From contig DATKYV010000041.1 in assembly GCA_035528275.1 (NCBI GenBank), forward strand, positions 1-13,853: a stretch of DNA of 13,853 bases, read 5' to 3'. Numbering within the stretch: the first letter of the stretch is position 1; the number at the start of each line of letters is the position of its first letter. Positions 7,141-12,801 of the stretch are shown piece by piece. Source of the stretch: DATKYV01 sp035528275. GTDB taxonomy: Bacteria > Acidobacteriota > Terriglobia > UBA7540. Position numbers and translations under genes: made by a program. The notes under the pieces were generated by a model, which worked only from the letters and a program-made list of their open reading frames with translations, ran no database searches and was not told where the DNA came from.

Positions 7141-8271
7141 ATGTTCTACTTCCTCTATCTTTGGTTGCATGACGACTTCCGGATCTTCAATCTGTTTCGG
7201 TACATCACCTTCCGCACGGCGTACGCCAGCCTGACCGCGCTCTTCCTCACCTTGGTTCTCGGACCGTGGCTCATCCACAAGCTGAAGGAGTTCCAGGTGG
7301 GCCAGTACATCCGCGAAGACGGGCCGGAATCCCACCATACCAAGGCGGGGACGCCCACCATGGGCGGCGTGCTCATCACCCTCTGCATATTGATTCCCAC
7401 GCTTCTGTGGTCGGACCTTCGGAACGGCTTCGTCTGGCTGGTTTTGACCGTTACCCTGGCCTTTGCCGGCATCGGCTTCTGGGACGACTACCAGAAAATG
7501 CGCCGGCGACAGAACCTGGGACTCACGGGACGCACGAAGTTCCTCCTCCAAATTCTGGTCAGTTTCATATTCGGTGTCGCCCTGATCTTTCTCTCCGCCC
7601 GCGGTTGGTATTCGACCGCCTTGATCTTCCCGTTCTTCAAACGGTTTCGGCCCGACTTCCTGATTTCCGGGTTCCTGGACAGCATTTGGACTTATCCCCT
7701 GGCCTTCTTGCCGTTTCTGCTTTTCGTAATCCTGGTGCTCGTCGGCTCGTCGAACGCCGTCAACCTGACCGACGGGCTGGACGGCTTGGCGATTGGATGC
7801 GTGGTGATCTCCGCCTCCGCCCTGACCGTGCTTACGTACGTGGCCGGACATGCCGTGCTGGCGAATTATCTCGACCTGGAACACTTGCCGCGGGTGGCGG
7901 AGTTGACGATTTTCTGCGGGGCCATGGTGGGGGCGAGCCTCGGCTTCCTCTGGTACAACGCCTACCCGGCGGAAATCTTTATGGGAGACGTGGGCTCGCT
8001 GGCCCTGGGCGGCGCCATCGCCACCGTGGCGGTGATCATCAAGCAGGAGCTCCTGTTGCCCTTTATTGGCGGGATTTTTGTGGTGGAGGCGCTTTCGGTG
8101 ATCCTCCAGGTGGGGTCGTTCAAGCTACGCGGAAAGAGAGTCTTCAAGATGGCGCCCATTCACCACCACTTCGAGCTGTTGGGATGGAAAGAGTCGAAGA
8201 TCATCGCCCGCTTCTGGATTGCGGCGCTGGTTTTCGCGCTGTTCGCGCTGACCACGTTGAAGCTGAGGTAG
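7141..8271 (+). CDS. mraY: Phospho-MurNAc-pentapeptide translocase MraY
   Basis: MraY is the integral membrane enzyme that transfers phospho-MurNAc-pentapeptide from UDP to undecaprenyl phosphate, forming lipid I. The 376-residue polytopic protein carries the expected cytoplasmic motifs: HHTKAGTPTMGG, D115-D116-Y-Q-K (the catalytic Asp pair, at the same numbering as the E. coli enzyme), NAVNLTDGLDGLAIG, FMGDVGSLALGG, and the MAPIHHHFE loop. By eye about ten hydrophobic helices alternate with these loops. An AAGGA just upstream overlaps the murF stop. The gene is followed by a 78-bp gap with a promoter for the next group, so mraY may be the last gene of one transcription unit, although I see no terminator. 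Confidence 0.97.
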   Translation: MFYFLYLWLHDDFRIFNLFRYITFRTAYASLTALFLTLVLGPWLIHKLKEFQVGQYIREDGPESHHTKAGTPTMGGVLITLCILIPTLLWSDLRNGFVWLVLTVTLAFAGIGFWDDYQKMRRRQNLGLTGRTKFLLQILVSFIFGVALIFLSARGWYSTALIFPFFKRFRPDFLISGFLDSIWTYPLAFLPFLLFVILVLVGSSNAVNLTDGLDGLAIGCVVISASALTVLTYVAGHAVLANYLDLEHLPRVAELTIFCGAMVGASLGFLWYNAYPAEIFMGDVGSLALGGAIATVAVIIKQELLLPFIGGIFVVEALSVILQVGSFKLRGKRVFKMAPIHHHFELLGWKESKIIARFWIAALVFALFALTTLKLR

Positions 8272-8283
8272 GACGCCCCCCAT

Positions 8284-8302
8284 CTGCCGGGAGGTGCGGC
8301 AG
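8284..8302. promoter_or_regulatory. Inverted repeat just upstream of the RHH promoter
   Basis: CTGCCG (8284-8289) and CGGCAG (8297-8302) are 6-bp inverted arms around a 7-bp centre, ending 3 bp before the -35 box. RHH proteins commonly bind short inverted or direct repeats near their own promoters, so this is a candidate autoregulatory site. As RNA it would be a weak hairpin. No T-run follows directly, so it does not look like a terminator for mraY. Confidence 0.3.
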
Positions 8303-8305
8303 CAA

Positions 8306-8334
8306 TTGACGGGAAGAGTTTTTGAGCATAAAAT
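8306..8334 (+). promoter_or_regulatory. Sigma70-type promoter driving RHH-murD-ftsW-murG
   Basis: TTGACG (8306-8311) and TAAAAT (8329-8334) are separated by exactly 17 bp, each with one mismatch to the housekeeping consensus TTGACA/TATAAT. The sequence around it is locally AT-richer than the genes. Initiation would fall near 8340-8342, only about 8-10 bases before the ATG at 8350, so the transcript would be nearly leaderless; no ribosome binding site precedes that ATG. This is the best-looking promoter in the window. Confidence 0.65.
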
Positions 8335-8349
8335 ACGCACTAACAACCG

Positions 8350-8532
8350 ATGGCTCGACCTAAGTCGTTCCGCAATCCGACGCGCGTTAGCCTGACCCTG
8401 AATCGCCAAACCCTTGTTGTTGCCCGCCGGCTGGCCCGGCGCGCCCGGCGTTCCCTTTCCGAAGTCGTTTCCGAAATCCTTGACGGTTACTTCCGGAAGA
8501 ACGGCAGGCCGCCCGCGAGGAGGCGTTCATGA
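8350..8532 (+). CDS. Small ribbon-helix-helix (Arc/CopG-like) DNA-binding protein
   Basis: This 60-residue, strongly basic product fits the ribbon-helix-helix fold: a short strand RVSLTLN (about 12-18), helix A (about 19-32), a turn, and helix B SLSEVVSEILDGYF (about 35-48). The strand alternates polar and hydrophobic residues, and the LSEVVxxIL pattern is typical of these dimeric regulators. The tail (KNGRPPARRRS) is basic; its last codons also contain the murD ribosome binding site. The gene has its own promoter (8306-8334) and its stop overlaps the murD start as ATGA. There is no toxin partner beside it, so an antitoxin role is not indicated; a local regulator is more likely. I do not know its target. 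RHH genes are not a standard dcw component. Confidence 0.7.
   Translation: MARPKSFRNPTRVSLTLNRQTLVVARRLARRARRSLSEVVSEILDGYFRKNGRPPARRRS
8517..8523 (+). promoter_or_regulatory. Strong ribosome binding site of murD inside the RHH gene
   Basis: GAGGAGG lies 5 bases before the ATG at 8529 and within the last codons of the RHH gene. With the 4-base ATGA overlap it indicates translational coupling of the two genes and supports the ATG at 8529 (or the adjacent in-frame ATG at 8532) as the murD start. Confidence 0.75.
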
Positions 8533-10406
8533 TGGACGTCACCGGCAAGCGCGTGCTGGTGGTGGGCTTCGCACGCAGCGGCAAGGCGGTGGCCGGCTGC
8601 TTCAGCAAGCGGGGAGCCGTGGTCACGGTGAGCGATTCCCGCCCGCCGTGGGCCTTCGAGGCCGAGATCCGCGAATTGATGGCGCATAAGATCGGCCTCG
8701 AACTCGGCCAGCACCGCGAAGAAACCTTCCTGCGGCAGGACTTGATCGTGGTCAGCCCGGGCGTGTACCCCGAGCCCCCGGCGCTCCAAGCGGCGCGGCA
8801 GCAGGGTATTCCGATCATCCCGGAGATCGAGGCGGCGAGCTGGTTCCTGGAGTCGCGCCTGGTGGGAATCACCGGCACAAACGGCAAGACCACCACCACG
8901 GCCCTGCTGGGCAAAATGCTCGGGGCCTCGGGCTTCGAGACTTTCGTGGGCGGCAATATCGGCGTTCCGCTGATCGCCGCTGTGAACCAGGTTTCGCCGG
9001 ACGCCCTCGTCGTCGCCGAGCTGAGCAGCTTTCAGTTGGAAATCATTCGTGATTTCCGCCCCCACGTCGCCGTGCTCCTCAACTTGAAGCCCAACCACTT
9101 GGACCGCCATCCGTCCTTTGAAGCTTACGTCCAGGCGAAGGCGCAGATCTTCCGCAACCAGACCGAAGACGACCTCGCCATCCTGAATGCCGACGACCCT
9201 GCGGTTATGAGCCTGGCGCCGGAAATTCGCAGCCGCAAGATTCTCTTCAGCCGTAAGCTGAACCTTCCGGACGGAGTCTTTGTGACCGACGGCACGATTC
9301 GTTATCGAGTGGGGAACCTGGAGCGTGTCCTGCTCGAAACCCGCGAAGTGCCGTTGCGGGGCGACTTCAATATTGAAAACGTCCTGGCGGCGGCGGCCAC
9401 GGCCTGCGCCGTGGGAGCGGATTTTGACGCGCTGCGCCGCGCGGTGATGGAGTTCCGGGCGGTCGAGCATCGCCTGGAGTTCGTTCGCGAGGTGCGCGGG
9501 GTGGAGTTCTTCAATGACTCGAAGGCCACCAGCGTCGCCGCCGCCGCCAACGCCCTCTCCGCCTTCGAACGCGGAGTCCACCTCATCCTGGGAGGGAAGG
9601 ACAAGGGCGCGCCCTATGCGCCGCTTCGCCGGCTGCTCGAGGGCCGTGTCCGATACGTTTACCTCATCGGCGCCGCCGCCGAGCGCATTGCCAAGCAGTT
9701 GACGGGCGCCGGCGAAATAATTCGCGCCGGCGATTTGGAAACCGCTCTGCGGGAAGCCTTCCGGCTGGCCGAGCCCGGAGACGTGGTGCTGCTCTCCCCG
9801 GCCTGCTCCAGTTTTGACCAGTTTCAGGACTACGAACACCGCGGCCGCGTGTTCAAGGAATTGGTGGAGAAGCTGGCGGAAGAGGCGGCGCTCCAGCGCG
9901 TTCCAACGGCGCGGGACTCTGTACCTTTTGCGGAAGCACAGCCCAAAGCCGGTATTGCAGCCCCCGAAGTAGTGCTCGAAGCAGGGGCGGAGATGGTTCC
10001 AGAGACGCCGGAATCTCCTGCACCTGTGGGAGCAGAGGAAGTCAGGCCAGAGAAGGATGAATCGACGGAAGATCGCTCCGCACCGGTCGCAAGGGAGTTG
10101 AGCCCGCCGGCACCGGAGGCGGTGAAACCGCTGGCTGGCACGGCGGAACCGCGCGAACTGGTCTACGTCTACGAGGTGGCGGCTGAAGAGGTGAGTTATC
10201 CGCAATCGGACCAAGCGTATGCGGAGGACGCGTTCGAGCCCATCATCCTGGACGAATTGCGGCCTCTGGAGAGCCTCGATGACGAAGCTTTGCCGTTTGA
10301 GACCCGCAATACCCCATCATCCGGGGGAAATGGCCGGACAGAGAACTCGGGTGAGGAGCCCGCGGCGAAAGCTTCGAAGGGGCAGAATCGCTTGCCGGGG
10401 ATTTAG
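8529..10406 (+). CDS. murD: UDP-MurNAc-L-Ala:D-Glu ligase MurD with long acidic C-terminal extension
   Basis: MurD adds D-glutamate to UDP-MurNAc-L-alanine in the cytoplasm. Residues 1 to about 450 are a complete enzyme: the Rossmann-like start VLVVGFARSGKAVA, VVSPGVYP, the ATP loop GTNGKTTTT (116-124), GGNIGVPL, AELSSFQLE, LNLKPNHLDRH, AKAQIF with the probable carbamylated lysine, FNDSKATSVAA, LGGKDKGAPY and LLSPACSSFDQFQDYEHRG. MurD is normally about 440-460 residues; this one has 625. The extra ~175 residues are rich in Glu, Pro and Ala and look disordered. They are interrupted by two more hydrophobic segments: ELVYVYEVAAEEV (543-555) and FEPIILDELRPLESL (about 569-583). The frame is open throughout and base use resembles the core. 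The stop TAG overlaps the AGGAG before ftsW. Confidence 0.96.
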   Translation: MMDVTGKRVLVVGFARSGKAVAGCFSKRGAVVTVSDSRPPWAFEAEIRELMAHKIGLELGQHREETFLRQDLIVVSPGVYPEPPALQAARQQGIPIIPEIEAASWFLESRLVGITGTNGKTTTTALLGKMLGASGFETFVGGNIGVPLIAAVNQVSPDALVVAELSSFQLEIIRDFRPHVAVLLNLKPNHLDRHPSFEAYVQAKAQIFRNQTEDDLAILNADDPAVMSLAPEIRSRKILFSRKLNLPDGVFVTDGTIRYRVGNLERVLLETREVPLRGDFNIENVLAAAATACAVGADFDALRRAVMEFRAVEHRLEFVREVRGVEFFNDSKATSVAAAANALSAFERGVHLILGGKDKGAPYAPLRRLLEGRVRYVYLIGAAAERIAKQLTGAGEIIRAGDLETALREAFRLAEPGDVVLLSPACSSFDQFQDYEHRGRVFKELVEKLAEEAALQRVPTARDSVPFAEAQPKAGIAAPEVVLEAGAEMVPETPESPAPVGAEEVRPEKDESTEDRSAPVARELSPPAPEAVKPLAGTAEPRELVYVYEVAAEEVSYPQSDQAYAEDAFEPIILDELRPLESLDDEALPFETRNTPSSGGNGRTENSGEEPAAKASKGQNRLPGI

Positions 10407-10409
10407 GAG
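10405..10409 (+). promoter_or_regulatory. AGGAG overlapping the murD stop, ribosome binding site of ftsW
   Basis: AGGAG begins in the murD TAG and ends only 3 bases before the ftsW ATG at 10413, closer than is usual. No better in-frame start lies nearby, and the N-terminus fits the family, so the start stands. Coupling to murD translation could compensate for the short spacing. Confidence 0.5.
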
Positions 10410-10412
10410 AGA

Positions 10413-11504
10413 ATGGCTCGACAGCTCGAATCCGACAGGATTTTATTCGCCGCCGTCGTGGTGTTGGTCCTGCTCGGCGCCCTGATGGTCTTTAGTTCGT
10501 CAGCGGTGATGGCCGCGGAGCGTTACGGCAGCAGCTACCATTTCCTGGTGCGGCAGGTGGCCTGGGCCGGGATCGGCTTGGCGGCGATGGTGGCGATCAT
10601 GAACCTGGACTACCGCCGCCTGTGCCATCCGCTGGTGGTGTTTCCAGCCGTGGGCCTGCAATTGATTCTCCTGGTCGCGGTCCTCTTCGCGCCCACCACC
10701 AACAACGCCCATCGGTGGCTGGCCCTGGGCCCGGTGGGCTTTCAGCCGTCGGAGCTTACCAAGGTCGTTCTGGTTCTTTTCCTGGCTTACTTTCTTCAGA
10801 CTCGAAAGGGAGCCATCAACGACTGGAAACACACGCTGCTGCCCATCGGCCTGGTCGCGGGAGTGAGCGTCTTGCTGGTGGTAAAGGAGCCGGACCTCGG
10901 AACTTCGCTCGCCATCCTGCTCATCGTCGCCGCCATGCTGTTCGCGGCGGGTCTGCGGGCCGCTTATTTCGCTTACGCGGCCCTGGCTGCGCTTCCGCTC
11001 CTCTATCTCCTTGTATTCCGCGTCGGCTATCGCTACAAGCGCATCCTGGCGTTTCTGGACCCCTACGCCGATCCTCTGGGGAAGGGTTTTCAGATCATTC
11101 AGTCGTTCATCGCCGTGGGCACGGGCGGGATCTCCGGCGTCGGACTGATGGAGGGCAAGCAGAAGCTCTTCTACCTGCCCGAGCCCCACACGGATTTCAT
11201 TTTCGCGGTCATCGGCGAAGAGCTGGGTTTTCTCGGAGCGCTCGCGGTTCTGGGATTGTTCGGGGTCATCCTCTGGCGGGGCTTGCGCGCTTCCGCCGGC
11301 TGCTCCGATGAATTCGGGCGGCTCCTGGCGATTGGGCTGACCGTCATGCTGGTCGGCCAAGCGCTGGTGAACATGAGCGTGGTGCTGGGTCTCCTGCCGA
11401 CGAAGGGAATCCCCTTGCCCCTGGTGAGTTACGGAGGCTCTTCGCTGCTGATGAGCCTGGTGGCGGTGGGCGTTCTGCTGAACATTTCTCAGCACTCGAG
11501 TTAG
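10413..11504 (+). CDS. ftsW: FtsW, SEDS-family septal peptidoglycan glycosyltransferase
   Basis: FtsW polymerises lipid II into glycan strands at the division site, working as a pair with FtsI. The 363-residue polytopic protein has about ten hydrophobic helices and the SEDS landmarks: GPVGFQPSELTKVVLVLFLAYFL, KEPDLGTSLAILL, KRILAFLDPYADPLGKGFQIIQS, the loop YLPEPHTDFIFAVIGEELGF with the essential Asp at residue 261, and NMSVVLGLLPTKGIPLPLVSYGGSS. The PEPHTDFIF loop, together with the place between murD and murG and the presence of ftsI in the same cluster, favours FtsW over RodA. It is compact, with no long cytoplasmic tails. Its stop is 8 bp from the proposed murG start. Confidence 0.95.
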   Translation: MARQLESDRILFAAVVVLVLLGALMVFSSSAVMAAERYGSSYHFLVRQVAWAGIGLAAMVAIMNLDYRRLCHPLVVFPAVGLQLILLVAVLFAPTTNNAHRWLALGPVGFQPSELTKVVLVLFLAYFLQTRKGAINDWKHTLLPIGLVAGVSVLLVVKEPDLGTSLAILLIVAAMLFAAGLRAAYFAYAALAALPLLYLLVFRVGYRYKRILAFLDPYADPLGKGFQIIQSFIAVGTGGISGVGLMEGKQKLFYLPEPHTDFIFAVIGEELGFLGALAVLGLFGVILWRGLRASAGCSDEFGRLLAIGLTVMLVGQALVNMSVVLGLLPTKGIPLPLVSYGGSSLLMSLVAVGVLLNISQHSS

Positions 11505-11512
11505 GGAAGCCC

Positions 11513-12715
11513 GTGATAGCCGTGAACGAGAAGGTGGAGGGATCGGAGAACGAAGGGCAGGTGGAGAAAGCAGCGCCTGGGCTCACGGGGCCGCCGCTCG
11601 GTGCTGCATCGCGAGTCGGCTCGCGGCGGGTTCTGATGGTGGCGGGGGGCACGGGTGGCCACATTTACCCGGCTCTGGCTGTGGCCAACGAGCTTCGGGA
11701 GAGGGCGAGCCACGCCGCTCCCGGCGATGGGATCGAAATCATGTTCCTGGGCACGAACCGCGAACTCGAATCGCGATTGATTCCCGCCGCGGGCTTCCCC
11801 TTGCGCCGCGTGGCGGCAGCGGGGCTCATGGGAATCGGTGGCTGGCGCAAGATTCAAAACCTTGTCGTATTGCCGCGGACTGCCATCGAGACGGCGCTGG
11901 TGCTGCGCGAATTCAGCCCGGACGTTGTGGTCGGGATTGGAGGATACCTGGCCGGACCTGCGTTGCTTCAAGCGGCGCTCAAGGACATCCCCACGCTGCT
12001 GATCGAGCCCAATGCCTTGCCCGGTTTTACCAACCGTGTGTTGGGCCCGATGGTTCGTTTGGCGGCCGTGGCAACCGATGAAGCTGCGAGCTTCTACGGC
12101 GCCAAGGCTCGGCTCACCGGGCAGCCCGTACGCAAGGAATTTGCGCGAATCGTACCCAAGAAGCATGAAGCGCCGTTCACGGTATTTGTCTTGGGAGGCA
12201 GCCAGGGATCGTCGGCAATCAACCAGTGTGTGATGAAGAGTCTTCCGCTCTTCAAGGCTCGCGCCGCGGACCTAAGATTCATCCATCAAACCGGTGAGCG
12301 GGACTATAATGCCGTGCGGCGGGCTTTCGAAGAGTCGGGGTTTGGCTCTGACGTTCATTCGTTCATTGAAGACGTCCCCGGAATGTTTGCCCGCGCCGAT
12401 CTGGTGATTTCGCGCGCCGGAGCCACAGCGGTTGCTGAGCTTGCGGCGGCGGGGAAGGCTGCGGTGCTCATCCCGTTTCCCGGCGCCACCGACCAGCACC
12501 AACTCGAAAACGCCCGAGCGATGGAGCGCGCGGGCGCGGCGTATGTTATTGAACAGGCGACACTTACACCCGAACGCTTGGTGGGGATGGTGCTCGACCT
12601 TCTCGCCCGGCCGGACCGCCTGAGGGAATTGGAGCAGGCGGCGCGACGGCGCGCGCGACCGGACGCCACCGAGCGAATCGCGGATTTGATTGAGTCATTG
12701 GCATCGAGGAGTTGA
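11513..12715 (+). CDS. murG: Lipid II synthase MurG (UDP-GlcNAc transferase), GTG start
   Basis: MurG adds GlcNAc from UDP-GlcNAc to lipid I on the inner face of the membrane, giving lipid II. It is a GT-B glycosyltransferase. The motifs appear in order: VAGGTGGHIYPALAVA, GIGGYLAGPALLQAA, IEPNALPGFTNRVLG, VLGGSQGSSAIN, FIHQTGERD, VISRAGATAVAELAAAGKAAVLIPFPGATDQHQLENA. From the GTG at 11513 the protein has 400 residues against a usual ~360, because about 37 mostly polar residues precede the first strand (RRVLMVAGG). The GTG has a weak AGGGAAG upstream and sits 8 bp after ftsW. In-frame GTGs at 11522 and 11534 are alternatives, and the true start could be closer to the core. The stop is TGA. 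Confidence 0.95.
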   Translation: MIAVNEKVEGSENEGQVEKAAPGLTGPPLGAASRVGSRRVLMVAGGTGGHIYPALAVANELRERASHAAPGDGIEIMFLGTNRELESRLIPAAGFPLRRVAAAGLMGIGGWRKIQNLVVLPRTAIETALVLREFSPDVVVGIGGYLAGPALLQAALKDIPTLLIEPNALPGFTNRVLGPMVRLAAVATDEAASFYGAKARLTGQPVRKEFARIVPKKHEAPFTVFVLGGSQGSSAINQCVMKSLPLFKARAADLRFIHQTGERDYNAVRRAFEESGFGSDVHSFIEDVPGMFARADLVISRAGATAVAELAAAGKAAVLIPFPGATDQHQLENARAMERAGAAYVIEQATLTPERLVGMVLDLLARPDRLRELEQAARRRARPDATERIADLIESLASRS

Positions 12716-12760
12716 ATGCGAAGTGATGCAAGTTGGGTCGTCCCAAGTAAATCTTTGCCT

Positions 12761-12795
12761 CTGACCACTGACCACTGACAACTGACTACGGACTA
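12761..12795. repeat. Five 7-bp tandem units (consensus CTGACNA) before murC
   Basis: Heptamers start at 12761, 12768, 12775, 12782 and 12789. The first four read CTGAC followed by CA, CA, AA and TA; the fifth is CGGACTA. A 7-bp unit shifts the frame at each copy, so its TGA occurs in all three forward frames. The reverse complement (AGTCAGTGG-like) resembles the first bases of the window, so the two gaps may hold related elements. The array lies 6 bp before the murC ATG, where no ribosome binding site is visible. Its function is unknown. Confidence 0.8.
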
Positions 12796-12801
12796 TTCCT
12801 T

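Noticed and set aside
6673..7884. 403-codon minus-strand frame opposite murF and mraY
   Set aside because: It is a charged, Gln/Glu/Gly-rich shadow of a membrane protein gene, with no family signature or ribosome binding site.
8350..8532. RHH gene as the antitoxin of a toxin-antitoxin pair
   Set aside because: The genes on both sides are mraY and murD, and no toxin-like reading frame is present in the gap.
8487..10214. 575-codon open frame on the minus strand opposite murD
   Set aside because: It is Arg/His-rich with no domain I can recognise, and it mirrors the codon bias of the certain murD gene. I also asked whether the MurD tail was really antisense coding, but the + frame is continuous with the core.
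12733..12746. Small hairpin TTGGG-TCGT-CCCAA after murG as a terminator
   Set aside because: The stem has only 5 bp and is not followed by a T-run; murC continues the operon 56 bp downstream.
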